Shown: positions 16,864 through 26,183, numbered from the stretch's first letter. The stretch is 40,921 nucleotides of DNA from JAVBNC01 sp031551765 (GCA_031551765.1 JAVBNC010000023.1:1-40921), one strand, 5' to 3'. Translations and numbers: made by a program. The notes: a model not told the origin generated them from the letters alone.

Positions 16864-19278
16864 TCAGCAGCGCAATTGCTCCATTACGCGCTTGAGCTGC
16901 TGGGCCACTTTGGAGAGATCCTGCACGGCGGCGGAAGATTGCACCATGCCTTCCGTGGTTTCCGCCACCACGCGGTTGATTTCATCCACGGCCCGGTTGA
17001 TTTCCTCGGAAGTGGCGCTTTGCTCTTCCGCTGCCGTGGCTATGGACGAAACCACCGAAGAGTTGGCGGAGGCAAGATCCACTATTTCCTTGAGCGCCTC
17101 TCCGGAAGCGTTGGCCAGCCCGGTGGCGTCGTTGATGTTTTTCACCGCGCCGCCCACCTCGCCGATATTCACACGCGTGGACTGCTGAATGGCGCTGATG
17201 CTCGCGCCCACTTCGTGGGTGGCGGACATGGTTTTTTCCGCCAGTTTCCGCACTTCGTCCGCCACCACGGCGAACCCGCGCCCGGCTTCCCCGGCCCGGG
17301 CCGCCTCAATGGCCGCGTTCAGGGCCAGCAGGTTGGTCTGGTCCGCGATATCGGAAATGACGTTCATCACCCCTCCTATGCTTTCCGCCTGCTTGCCCAG
17401 TTCCTGCATGTTTTCCTGCAGAGTCACGGCCACTTTGTTCACGGTGTTGATGGACTGCACCACCTGGTTGACCAGGTTCGCGCCGGCTTCCGCCTTCTGG
17501 CGGGTGCCTTCGCTCCGCTCGGAAGCCTGCCCGGCGTTGCGGGCCACTTCCAGCACGGTGGAATTCATCTCTTCCATGGCCGTGGCCGTGGATTCCACGC
17601 GGGCGCGCTGCATTTCCGCGCCGCGCGAAATCTGTTCCACCTGGGCGGCCAGCTGTTCGGAAGCGGCGGCCACGCGGTCGGATATCTCGGAAGCCTCGTG
17701 CGCCACCCGCAGCATGGTGGTCTGCTGCGCCTTGATGGCGGAAAGGTCGGTAATCACTTCCAGGTAGCCCACGACGTCGTTTTGCAGGTTGTGCAGGGGC
17801 ATGGCCGTCACGGAAACGTCCATGCGCTTGTCCTGGGGATGAATGGCGGTTTCCGCCGCGTAGGCGCCGTTCCGCGCCATGGCGCAGGCGCCCAGGCACT
17901 TGTCCGTGCCGCATTCCGCCGCCTTCAAGTGGCCGCTGCACTTGGTGCCGGTAAGCTCCCCGCCCAGGGCGCCCTGAGCGGCCCGGTTCAGGAACAGGAT
18001 GCTGTTGGTCTTGTCACAGGCCATCAGCGGCACGGGCAGGGCATCCATGACCCCGGTATAGGCGTTGCCCAGCGAATTGACGGCGTTGGCCAGCTGGCCG
18101 AAGGAGCCGGGAAGGGACTCGGCGTCCAGGCGTTCCCGGAAGCGGCCGGAAAGAACGTTCCCGGCCAGTTTTTCCACGTCCCGCATGACCTGTTCCAGTA
18201 CCCGGGGAATGTGCTTCATGGCTTCCATCATGGCGCCTATTTCGCCCTTTTCCCGCACGGTGAGCTGGTAGGAGAAATTCCCCCTGACCACGGCTTCCGC
18301 AAAGCCGCCCACCTGCTTGAGCACGCGGATGATGCTGATAATGATGCTCGCGGCGCAGAGTATGGCCAGCAGCATGCCCGCCATGCCCACGCTGAGCGTG
18401 TTCCGCTGCGTTTCCTCGTTGCCGCGCAGCATGGCCTGGCCGTGGGCCAGCATTTCCTCGTTGACTTCCGCGCCGAGCGCGCCGGTATCCTTGTCCAGTT
18501 TATGGGATATGGCCGCCACGCCGTCCAGGGCTTCCGAGGACAGCTTGATGGATTTGTCCATGGCGGCGAAAGATGCATTTAAAGCGGCAAAGGTATCGGC
18601 GGCGGCCGCAAAGGTTTTGCGGCCTGTGTCCGTGCGCAGGTCGGCTTCCAGAATTTTTACGGCCTTGGCCGTATTAGCCAGCCTTTCCCTGGCCTGTTCC
18701 GCGTCAGCCGGGAGATGGGATTCCAGAAAACGGCTGATGCTTGAGCGCGCGGCTGACAGGTGAAACCAGATGCTGGAAAGAGTAGCCATTGCGTCTATAT
18801 TGTTGATGCTTTTCGCCATCTCGGAAAGGTCCAGGAGGCGCTGCGCCATTGCCCGCACCTGGGGCCGGGTTGTCGTTTTATAAATGTTGTGGGTTTCCAG
18901 CAGGGCTTTTTCCACGTTGTCCACGTGGTTGCGGAACGCCTCCAGATCATCGCCTATGGTTTGCAGCGCGGCTCTTCGCTTGGGGTTGACCACGAAATCC
19001 AGGGCTTCTTTCACCTTGGTCTTGGCGGAAGCCAGGGCCCGGCGGGATTTTTCCGCATCCGCGGGGTCCCGGCTGTCCAGGAATTGGCTGATGTGGAAAG
19101 CGGCGGCGTATACAGCCGAATCCAGGTTACTGGTGGCCACATTCAGCCGGGCGAGGCGGCGGTATTCGGTGAACCCTTCGGAGGAGCGCTGCACGCCGTT
19201 GTATCCCAGGAAAGAAACGGTCCCCAGAAGAACCATCATCAAAAGAAAACCCAGGATAATTTTGTATTTGGTGGTCAT
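16864..19278 (-). CDS. Methyl-accepting chemotaxis protein with helical sensor and Cys-rich PAS domain
   Basis: An 804-residue chemoreceptor. TM1 (about 7-27), a long all-helical periplasmic region (28-295), TM2 (296-318), HAMP (about 320-370), a PAS domain (about 405-512) and the C-terminal signalling hairpin with the canonical tip (about DIADQTNLLALNAAIEAARAG). The periplasmic part is about 265 residues and has two related halves (FHISQFLDSRDPADAEKSRR and ISRFLESHLPADAEQARERL), as expected of a helical bimodular (HBM) sensor, a class known to bind organic acids. The PAS domain carries Cys447, Cys456, Cys461 and Cys465 in close spacing, perhaps a metal or redox site. Start ATG 19278 has AGGAGG five bases upstream. 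No C-terminal CheR-binding pentapeptide. Confidence 0.92.
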   Translation of the reverse strand: MTTKYKIILGFLLMMVLLGTVSFLGYNGVQRSSEGFTEYRRLARLNVATSNLDSAVYAAAFHISQFLDSRDPADAEKSRRALASAKTKVKEALDFVVNPKRRAALQTIGDDLEAFRNHVDNVEKALLETHNIYKTTTRPQVRAMAQRLLDLSEMAKSINNIDAMATLSSIWFHLSAARSSISRFLESHLPADAEQARERLANTAKAVKILEADLRTDTGRKTFAAAADTFAALNASFAAMDKSIKLSSEALDGVAAISHKLDKDTGALGAEVNEEMLAHGQAMLRGNEETQRNTLSVGMAGMLLAILCAASIIISIIRVLKQVGGFAEAVVRGNFSYQLTVREKGEIGAMMEAMKHIPRVLEQVMRDVEKLAGNVLSGRFRERLDAESLPGSFGQLANAVNSLGNAYTGVMDALPVPLMACDKTNSILFLNRAAQGALGGELTGTKCSGHLKAAECGTDKCLGACAMARNGAYAAETAIHPQDKRMDVSVTAMPLHNLQNDVVGYLEVITDLSAIKAQQTTMLRVAHEASEISDRVAAASEQLAAQVEQISRGAEMQRARVESTATAMEEMNSTVLEVARNAGQASERSEGTRQKAEAGANLVNQVVQSINTVNKVAVTLQENMQELGKQAESIGGVMNVISDIADQTNLLALNAAIEAARAGEAGRGFAVVADEVRKLAEKTMSATHEVGASISAIQQSTRVNIGEVGGAVKNINDATGLANASGEALKEIVDLASANSSVVSSIATAAEEQSATSEEINRAVDEINRVVAETTEGMVQSSAAVQDLSKVAQQLKRVMEQLRC

Positions 19279-19528
19279 GCGCCCTCCTACGGCGATACGC
19301 TGCTGCGGTCTGAGCCCAACGGGTACGTTGCGCGGTTTATTTTTTGGCGAAATTTAGAAAGACCTGCAATCCCAACTAGTTGCATTTGAAAGTGGAAGTG
19401 TGTTGTCCGGCATGTTGTTTTTTCAATAACACTACAATTATATTGGTATTTTTATTCGTGTTTTTTCGCTCGCGCTGCAAAGTTTCGGCTGCGCGTGTGC
19501 GGGACACGGGGCAAAGCGGAGCAAGGCG

Positions 19529-19579
19529 CCGGAAAACGGAACGGGCACAGGGGATATCCGTGCCCGTTCCGTTTTCCGG
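19529..19579. other. 19-bp perfect inverted repeat in the 19.28-20.19 kb gap
   Basis: CCGGAAAACGGAACGGGCA (19529-19547) and its exact complement (19561-19579) flank a 13-nt loop. No run of T follows. The rest of the 900-bp gap, between divergently transcribed chemoreceptor and LuxR genes, is AT-rich with no credible gene; it must hold the promoters of both. Could be a terminator of a lost gene or a protein-binding site. Confidence 0.5.
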
Positions 19580-20194
19580 GTGCGCGTTGGCCGTGGCTCC
19601 GCTGTTGTGCGCCGCGCGGCGTGCGGGTCCAACCATCAATGTGAAAAATTTCATTTTTTTTCACATGGCCGGCCGAAAGGGGGTGGTTCTGGAAAAAAAG
19701 CGTGCTGTGCCGGGGAATCCGGCCGGTGTTTATGTTGTGTTGTATGTTGTATTTCGTACTATAGGAAATATGTATTTTACTGAAATAATTAAATATATTG
19801 TGCAGTCTGCTTCGCCGCCCAGGGCTGGACGAAGACGCAAAAATATTTCAAGGTGCATTTTTGACAAACAACAAAGGATATAGCCATTTTTAAGGACCAG
19901 GGAGTTGGTTGTATTTTTAATGACTTCCATACTTATTTTGCTGCTCTTTTTCTCTTATGCATTCACCATGGTTCTCTCTATCGTCTCTGTATTGTTAAAT
20001 AACAGCTATATTTTTTGTCATGTATGTGTTAATGATGGACAATGGCGCAACTTATTTTATTCAATGCATTGTTTTTTCTTTTTCCTCCTCGTCGCGCCTG
20101 ACTGTGGAAACTTTTCTCAAGCATGTGCCGGAAAGAGCGGGGGACGGATAATTTTTTCCTTGCCGCGATTCCGGCGCGATCAGCGCGACGTGTT

Positions 20195-21931
20195 ATGAAA
20201 ACAGCAAAAAGTACGGGAATATCGGAAACAGCCTACGCTATCGTGCTGCTGCTTCTTTTGTGTCTCCCCCCTTTTCTCGGCATAATGCTCATGCATTTGC
20301 ACGGCAGCCCCGCGCGGCTTTTTTACCGGAGCTTTTCTTGGTTCGCCTGCGGGCTTCTTGCCGGCGCTTTTGTCATGCCCCACGCGTTGCGTCTCTTGTG
20401 CCGGAACCCGGCGGGCGGGGAAAAAGAGAAAACCCGGCAGCGCCTTTTTCTTTTCCTTTGTCTTTGCCCCCTTGCGGTGCTTTCGCTGCTTATCGCCTGG
20501 GGCAAGGGGTTTTGCAGCTCGTATGTTCCGCTTGGTCTGCCGCTTGCCGCTTCTTTCGGCCTGGGCGCGCTGGTGCCGTTGGGCCAGATGCTGTTTTTCG
20601 CCTGGGTGCCCCCGCGTTGGCTGGGCCGCGCCATGGCCGCCTTTTTCATTTTTCTGGAGCTTTTCTGGCTCATGCTGCTGCCGGATCTGAGCGGCGCACT
20701 GAACGGGGGCGGAACGCCTTCGCCCGAACAGCTGGCCTTTTCGCTGATGTCCATGCGGAAGGCCTTGTACGTCTGCCTGGGAATGACGCTGAGCCTGGCC
20801 CTGGTGCTGTGGCAGAGAAACTCGGTCCTGCCGGACGGGCTCCCGGAACAAGGGCCGAGGCACCCGGCCTGGCGTTCGGCCTTCAGCCCGGGCGCTCTGC
20901 TGTTCATGGCGGCGCTTTGCTTCTGCATGAACGGCCTCCTGGGCGGGGGCGTCTCCATGGAGATTCTGTATTTCCTGCCCGGCCCTTCCTGGGCGCACGC
21001 GCTGTTCGTTTTCCTCTGCCTGCTGGCCGGGCTGTGCATGGACAAATACGGGCAACAGGGCGCCCGGGTTCTGGTTTCCTCCTGCGCCTGCGTTTTTCTG
21101 CTCATGCCCGTTCTGCTGGTGACCCGGCAGGGAACGGCGCTGCACGGCCTGCTCCTTTACGCGGCCTATGCGGCGCAGCACCTTTTGTATATGGCCATGT
21201 TGCTGCTGCTGGGCAGGGGGCCTTTTGAAGGCCGCTTCCCGGGCCTGATGTGCGTTTCGATACACCTTTTGTGGGGCGTGGCCTTTCTCGTTTCCGCGCT
21301 GGCGCACGGTTCCGGGCGGCCGCCCGTGGAACTGCTGCTGTTCAGCGCCATGCTGCTGGCCGGCGGCATTATAGTCACCGCCTTGGGCGCTCCAACGGCA
21401 GCCCCCGCCGTACCGGCGCGCGCGCGTCCCGCCGCCCCGCCGGTCAGCCCGGAAGCGTTCGCGGAACACCACGGGCTTTCAACCCGCGACCAGGAAGTGC
21501 TGCGTCTGCTGCTGGACGGGGCGGACGCGCCCGCTCTGGCCGAAGCCCTGGGCATTCTGCCGCCCGAGTGGGAACAGGGCGAAGCCACCCCGGCGGAGTT
21601 GGCCGCGCGCTATAACCTGAGCCCCAGGATGCGCAACGTGCTGCACCTGCTCCTGGAAGGAGCGGGCACCCGGGAAATAGCCGAAGCCCTGGGCATAGCC
21701 CCGCCCCCGGCAAAAGGCATGATGACCCCGGAAGTGTTCGCCGAGCGCTACAACCTGACGCCCAGGATGCGCGAGGTGCTGCATCTGCTGCTGAAAGGCG
21801 CGGATACCAAAACCATAGCGGAAGCCCTGGGCGTTTCGCCTTATACCGCGCGGTTGCACGTGCACCATATTTTGCGGCGCACGCAGTTGCATAGCCGTAA
21901 GAGTATTCTGGAGCTGGTGGCGAAAAATTGA
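20195..21931 (+). CDS. Membrane-bound LuxR-type regulator with three tandem HTH segments
   Basis: A 578-residue protein. Residues 1-400 form about twelve hydrophobic helices with an MFS-like look. A Pro/Ala linker follows, then three consecutive LuxR-like segments starting near residues 418, 465 and 511, 46-47 residues apart. Each has the start of a LuxR HTH (AxxYNLxPRMRxVLHLLLxGAxTxxIAEALG), but only the third continues into the recognition and dimerisation helices (VSPYTARLHVHHILRRTQLHSRKSILELV). Segments 2 and 3 are also very similar at DNA level, so the array arose by recent tandem duplication. Membrane LuxR regulators of this shape are common in some gut anaerobes; the signal sensed is not known. 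No good Shine-Dalgarno is seen; ATG 20123 is an alternative start. Confidence 0.85.
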   Translation: MKTAKSTGISETAYAIVLLLLLCLPPFLGIMLMHLHGSPARLFYRSFSWFACGLLAGAFVMPHALRLLCRNPAGGEKEKTRQRLFLFLCLCPLAVLSLLIAWGKGFCSSYVPLGLPLAASFGLGALVPLGQMLFFAWVPPRWLGRAMAAFFIFLELFWLMLLPDLSGALNGGGTPSPEQLAFSLMSMRKALYVCLGMTLSLALVLWQRNSVLPDGLPEQGPRHPAWRSAFSPGALLFMAALCFCMNGLLGGGVSMEILYFLPGPSWAHALFVFLCLLAGLCMDKYGQQGARVLVSSCACVFLLMPVLLVTRQGTALHGLLLYAAYAAQHLLYMAMLLLLGRGPFEGRFPGLMCVSIHLLWGVAFLVSALAHGSGRPPVELLLFSAMLLAGGIIVTALGAPTAAPAVPARARPAAPPVSPEAFAEHHGLSTRDQEVLRLLLDGADAPALAEALGILPPEWEQGEATPAELAARYNLSPRMRNVLHLLLEGAGTREIAEALGIAPPPAKGMMTPEVFAERYNLTPRMREVLHLLLKGADTKTIAEALGVSPYTARLHVHHILRRTQLHSRKSILELVAKN

Positions 21932-21934
21932 GAG

Positions 21935-21957
21935 CAGCTGTCGAAGCCAATTATTTG
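21935..21957. repeat. Solo terminal repeat of the GTTGTCGAAGCC element
   Basis: AGCTGTCGAAGCCAATTA matches the left end of the copy at 26184 (GTTGTCGAAGCCAATTA). It begins 3 bp after the LuxR-type stop and contains the stop codon of the convergent homocysteine methyltransferase (21951-21953). Confidence 0.6.
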
Positions 21958-22877
21958 GAAACAAGCCCCCGCGCCACGGCTTCCATGTGCCGCAGGTCCG
22001 TGCCGCAGCAGCCGCCGAGGATTTTCAGGCCTTGCTCTTGTTTCAGGCGCAGCATGTCTTGCGCGAACTCTTCCGGTTCCAGGCAGTGCAGCTCGCCGGC
22101 GCCGTCCAGTTCGGCGTAGGGCAGGGGGGAGGTGTTGGCCTGCAGGCCCTTGAAGCGCTCGCGCACGGCGGCGCTCCGGTTGCGGGGCCGGGTGAGGGCC
22201 GCGCGCGCCACGGCCGGGTGGACGCAGTTGGCCATATAGCACAGCGGGGGGCTTGGCGCGGCCGCGTCTATGGCTTGGATGGCGTCGTGGACAAAGGTGC
22301 CGTCTATCAGGCGGCCGTCTTTCCGGATGGTGAAACTGATGAGGTACGGCAGACCGGTGGCCGCCAGGGCGCGGGCCATGCCTTTGGCTTCCGGCAGGGT
22401 GGGCATGATGGCCGCGTACAGAAAATCCGCGCCCGCCTCCGCAAAGCCTTCCGCCTGCCAGGCGTGGAAGTCCTTGGCTTCGGCCTCGCTCAAGGCTCCT
22501 ACGCCGGTGTAGGCGTCGCCACGGCAGCCCATCAGGCCGCCCGCGTACATTTGCGTGTCCGCCTCTTCCCGCACTTCTTGCAGAAAGCGCACATTGTCCG
22601 CCAGCAGGGCGCGGGTCAGACCGGCGGCGGCGACGCGCTCCTTGTTGGCGCGGCGCGTGGTGGTGGTGGCCAGAAAGGGCAGGCCGTGGCGTTTGGCCAT
22701 GGCCGCGTACTGCAACCACAGCGCGCGCACGGCGGCCCTGCTGTGCGGCGCGTACAGCAGGGCCGCCATGGCGACCTGATCGTCAAAAGTGATGCCGTAT
22801 TCGCGTTTCAGGCGTTCGCCCAGGGCCCCTTCCATGAGCAGGGCGTCGCGGGTTTGGAAACAGTCTTGAAGCGTCAT
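21951..22877 (-). CDS. Homocysteine S-methyltransferase family protein
   Basis: A 308-residue protein with the fold signatures of the betaine/S-methylmethionine:homocysteine methyltransferase family: EGALGERLKREYG near the N-terminus and the zinc ligands NCVHP (about residue 196) and GGCCGTD near the C-terminus. The family moves a methyl group to homocysteine to make methionine. ATG 22877 was chosen because GGGGGG stands before it and similarity begins there. It is the last gene in the minus-strand series, 73 bp after the arginase-fold gene. The methyl donor cannot be told; a role in a dedicated pathway with its neighbours is possible but unproven. Confidence 0.85.
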   Translation of the reverse strand: MTLQDCFQTRDALLMEGALGERLKREYGITFDDQVAMAALLYAPHSRAAVRALWLQYAAMAKRHGLPFLATTTTRRANKERVAAAGLTRALLADNVRFLQEVREEADTQMYAGGLMGCRGDAYTGVGALSEAEAKDFHAWQAEGFAEAGADFLYAAIMPTLPEAKGMARALAATGLPYLISFTIRKDGRLIDGTFVHDAIQAIDAAAPSPPLCYMANCVHPAVARAALTRPRNRSAAVRERFKGLQANTSPLPYAELDGAGELHCLEPEEFAQDMLRLKQEQGLKILGGCCGTDLRHMEAVARGLVSK

Positions 22878-22950
22878 GCGTCCCCCCTTTGTTGCTGGAC
22901 AAGGGGTAGCACAAAGGCCGGGCGCAAGGCCAGACGCGCGGGGCAAGGGA

Positions 22951-23877
22951 TTATGAGGACCGGGCCGCCGTGCCGCCCGCGTCCCGCAGTATTTCCAGCA
23001 GGCGCAGATTCAGGCTTTGCTGCGCGGGCCGCCAGCTTTCCAGGGTGGCCGCGTCCGGGGTTTTCTGGCCGTCCAGGCGGCTGAGCAGGCGTTTGAACCA
23101 GCCGGAATAGGCATACGCGGAAACCTCGCCGCACAGGTCCGCCCCGGCCAGTTTGCCGGAACAGGCCCGGATCACGGTTTCCAGGTGCCGCGGCTCAAAC
23201 ACGCCCTGGTCCCAGTTGGTGCGCAGCACGGCGGGGCTGAGCACGTCCTTGTCCATGGAAAGATACACGGACGGGCTTTCGGCCAGCACGGGCAGAAAAG
23301 CCTCAATAAGCGCGTCGGCGGAAGCGAAGTCCCGGGCCTGGCCGCCCCTGCCCAAGAGGCCCAGCCAGGACGCGCGCCGGCCCACGCTCCAGTAAAAGAG
23401 ATTCCCGCGCACAAAGGGCGCCAGGCAATTTTCCCAGGCGTGGGTCCAGTCTATGTCCGGCGAGGTGATGCCGATGACGTGGACGCGCCGCGCGCAGGGC
23501 AGTTTGGCCGCGTGCGCCACCCAGGAACCGCAGTGCAGGCCGAAGGGGTAGCGCATGTTGTCCGGGTGGTTGTCGCAGACCACCAGGTCCAGGGAATCCG
23601 GGGCGAGAGCGCGCCGCCGGGCCAGATGCCCAAGCAGAAAGAGCGAGAGGTGGTGGAAATCCCCGCTGCCCGTGAACACGCAGCCGTGTTCGTCCGGCAT
23701 GGCTTGCTCCAGCAGGGTTTCCAGCCCGGCCCAGGCGCGCATGGCGCAGCCGAAACGTATCTGTTCCTGCCAGGCGGCCAGGGACAGGCGGGTTTCATCC
23801 GCAGCCAGGGGCGGGACCGAGGCGTCAAAGTCCAGAATCAGGGGGCGTTCCCCCAGGTTGCGCGGGATCCGCGTCAT
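22951..23877 (-). CDS. Arginase/ureohydrolase-fold protein
   Basis: A 308-residue protein with variants of the ureohydrolase metal motifs: DFDASVP (16-22), GSGDFHH (70-76, for GGDHS), CDNHPDN (101-107, for DAHxD) and SMDKDVLSP (for SxDxDxxDP). The metal-binding Asp/His residues are largely present but the spacing differs from true arginase and agmatinase, so the substrate is open: a guanidine, a formyl- or acyl-amine. It overlaps the GNAT gene by 4 bp (ATGA at 23874-23877), so the two are translated in concert. Confidence 0.75.
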   Translation of the reverse strand: MTRIPRNLGERPLILDFDASVPPLAADETRLSLAAWQEQIRFGCAMRAWAGLETLLEQAMPDEHGCVFTGSGDFHHLSLFLLGHLARRRALAPDSLDLVVCDNHPDNMRYPFGLHCGSWVAHAAKLPCARRVHVIGITSPDIDWTHAWENCLAPFVRGNLFYWSVGRRASWLGLLGRGGQARDFASADALIEAFLPVLAESPSVYLSMDKDVLSPAVLRTNWDQGVFEPRHLETVIRACSGKLAGADLCGEVSAYAYSGWFKRLLSRLDGQKTPDAATLESWRPAQQSLNLRLLEILRDAGGTAARSS

Positions 23878-24938
23878 GATGTGCTCCGCAAGGCCCGGCC
23901 GTCGGATTCGAAAAAGCGGCGCAGCGGCCGCAACAAAGCCCGCAGCAAAGGATTTTTCACCCACACCAGATGCCGGGTAAAGGTGAAGGAAGCGCCCAGC
24001 CCGGCCTTGACCTCCGGGTCTGTCCAGCCCGCCACGTAAAAGCGCAGGCCGTGCGCCAGGGCGTATTCCAGGTTGACCATCCAGCTGATGAAATAGAGGT
24101 TCAGCTCCCTGGCCAGGGGGTAGGCCAGGCCGATGTACTTATCGATAAGCATCCCGTTGCGGACCAGGCAGATATTGTACCCGGCCAGTTTTCCCCCGTG
24201 CCGGTAGAAGATCACGACGCCTCCGCAGTCCCGGCTTTGCAGCAGGGCCGCGAAAAAGTCCCGGCCCAGCAGGTCGAAGTGGATGTCGCTTTGGGCGAAC
24301 ACGGACAGGTACATGGCGTACAGCTCGTCCACCAGGGCGGGGCTGGAGAAGGCCGCGTCGCCCAGGGGCAGGGTTTCCACGTCCAGCAGGGCGCGCTTTT
24401 TCAGCTTGCGCCGCAAATCCTTGCGCCGCGCGGCGGAAAGCCGGGCCAGGTATTCGTCCAGGCTGGTGAAATTTATGGGCACGTAGGCCAGGGCCTGGCC
24501 TTCCACGGCGATAAAGCCCCTGTCCCGGGCCAGCGCGGCCAATTGGTCGGCAAAGGCGTTGTCTTCGTCCGGCAGCAGGGGGGAAGCCAGGGGCAAATCC
24601 TTGATGATGGTCAGGGAACGGCCCCGGCCGTGCCCTTCCAGCAGGACTTCCAGCAGGTCTTGCGGCGCGGCGCGTTCCGGCAGGGGCGTGTATTCCGTGA
24701 TGGTGGTCCCGGCAAAGCAGGTGGAAAAGGTGCACAGCCGCGAGCACAGCCCCCAGAAGGGCAGCCGGGAAAGACGCCTGCGCAGGCCGCTGTCCAGGGT
24801 GGTCAAGAGGTCGAACGGCGTGAGGAACAGCGGCAGGCCCGACGCGCCTCGGCGGCAGGCAAAGCCCTGCGGCGGGCACAGCGCGAAAAGCCCGGCAAAA
24901 GCGGCGGGCTCCAGCAGGTTACGGAAGCTTCCGTTCAC
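23874..24938 (-). CDS. GNAT acyltransferase, FemAB/BioF2-like
   Basis: A 354-residue protein whose second half (about 130-320) has the BioF2/FemAB-type double-GNAT look: SAARRKDLRRKLKKR, FYRHGGKLAGYNICLVRNGMLIDKYIGL, then NLYFISWMVNLEYALAHGLRFYVAGWTDPEVKAGLG. Such enzymes acylate an amine on a sugar, lipid or peptide. It starts at GTG 24938 and overlaps the DegT gene by 4 bp (GTGA), and in turn overlaps the arginase-fold gene. The natural substrate is probably the amine made by the DegT aminotransferase. Confidence 0.75.
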   Translation of the reverse strand: MNGSFRNLLEPAAFAGLFALCPPQGFACRRGASGLPLFLTPFDLLTTLDSGLRRRLSRLPFWGLCSRLCTFSTCFAGTTITEYTPLPERAAPQDLLEVLLEGHGRGRSLTIIKDLPLASPLLPDEDNAFADQLAALARDRGFIAVEGQALAYVPINFTSLDEYLARLSAARRKDLRRKLKKRALLDVETLPLGDAAFSSPALVDELYAMYLSVFAQSDIHFDLLGRDFFAALLQSRDCGGVVIFYRHGGKLAGYNICLVRNGMLIDKYIGLAYPLARELNLYFISWMVNLEYALAHGLRFYVAGWTDPEVKAGLGASFTFTRHLVWVKNPLLRALLRPLRRFFESDGRALRSTS

Positions 24939-26164
24939 AGGCCGTTCTCCAGGGTTCCGGCTATGCGCTCAAAGGCCGCGCCGTCCAGCCAGGGGGTGTT
25001 GGAGATGGTGAGCATTCTGGCCGCCAGGTCCCGCGCGTTGGGGCAGTCCGGTTCCCGCCCCTGAAACAGGGGACGCAGAAAATCATAATCCGGCAGGGCG
25101 CGCACAAAGAGCTTGGACACGCCCAGGCCCGCGCGCCACAGTTTTTGCAAAGCCCGGTCCCGTTGCTCCCGCGAGCGCAGCAGCAGCATGAAAAAGGGCC
25201 AGACCCCGTCCGCGCCGGGCGGGTCCGCCAGCACGACCGCCCCTTTCAGCCCGGCCAGCCGCTGCCGCCGCGCTTTTGCCCGCTCTTTTCCCGCCGCCAG
25301 GAACGCGGGCAGCCGGGCCAGTCCGTTGGCGGCCACGCGCCCGCGCAGGCCGTCCAGGCCGTGCAGGGGAATGTTCGCCAGGGTGAAATAATCGCCCACG
25401 GCCCCGGCTTCGTCACCCCGGTCCAGCTTTTGGCGCAGATTACGGCCATAGGCCAGGCGCAGGCCCAGGGGGTTGTAGAGCAGGCCGTAGCCCAAAAGCT
25501 CCAGGTTGCGGCGCAGGGTCCAGAAGAGACTGGAGGGCAGGGTTTCCCGGGCCACGCCCGCCAGTTCCGCGCGCAGGGCCGGGTCCCGGCTGACCAGCAC
25601 GCCGCCTTCAAAGGTGGTCAGCCCCTTGCCCGCCGCCAGGCTGAAAAAACCGACGTCCCCGGCCAGGCCCACGCTGTTCCCGTCCGCCGCGAAGGCCCCC
25701 AGAGCCTGGGCCGCGTCCTCAATGACGTACGCCCCGCACCGCGCCGCCACGGAAACGGCCAGGCCCGCGTCCGCCACCCGGCCGCCCAGGTGTGTGGGCA
25801 GCACGGCCAGGGTATTTTTGCCGCACAGTTCATCCAGTTGCAGGGGGTCCAGGTCAAAGCCGCCGGGCAGGGTATCGCAGACCGCCACCCGCAAGCCGGG
25901 CACCAGCGCGGCGGCCAAAGGCACCAGCGGGCAGGAGTAAGCGGGCGCAATGACCGTGTTCCTCTCCGGCGCGCGGCGGAACAGGGTTTTCAGGGCCACC
26001 ACCAGGGCGGCCGTGCCGGAGCAGGTCAGAATAGGCCCCGGCAGGCACGGCCAGCGTTCCAAAGCCTGGACGAACGGCAAATCCGGCCGGCGCACATAGT
26101 CGCCGAAAGCCAGAGGCAAGCCCGCCGTGGGCGGCAGCTCAGGTTTAAGAATCGCTGGCGGCAT
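24935..26164 (-). CDS. DegT/DnrJ/EryC1/StrS-family PLP aminotransferase
   Basis: A 409-residue protein with the family's AYSCPLVPLAA segment, the Asp of EDAAQALGA (Asp150) and the PLP lysine in FFSLAAGKGLTTFEGG (Lys180). These enzymes put an amino group on a keto-sugar or similar ketone; here the N-terminal substrate loop is not close to any sugar enzyme I recognise. ATG 26164 was chosen because AAAGG lies seven bases upstream; the longer frame to 26197 starts at a TTG inside the repeat element. First of three genes joined by 4-bp overlaps (DegT, GNAT, arginase-fold). Confidence 0.85.
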   Translation of the reverse strand: MPPAILKPELPPTAGLPLAFGDYVRRPDLPFVQALERWPCLPGPILTCSGTAALVVALKTLFRRAPERNTVIAPAYSCPLVPLAAALVPGLRVAVCDTLPGGFDLDPLQLDELCGKNTLAVLPTHLGGRVADAGLAVSVAARCGAYVIEDAAQALGAFAADGNSVGLAGDVGFFSLAAGKGLTTFEGGVLVSRDPALRAELAGVARETLPSSLFWTLRRNLELLGYGLLYNPLGLRLAYGRNLRQKLDRGDEAGAVGDYFTLANIPLHGLDGLRGRVAANGLARLPAFLAAGKERAKARRQRLAGLKGAVVLADPPGADGVWPFFMLLLRSREQRDRALQKLWRAGLGVSKLFVRALPDYDFLRPLFQGREPDCPNARDLAARMLTISNTPWLDGAAFERIAGTLENGL

Positions 26165-26183
26165 GAAAGGGCCTTTAAAAATA

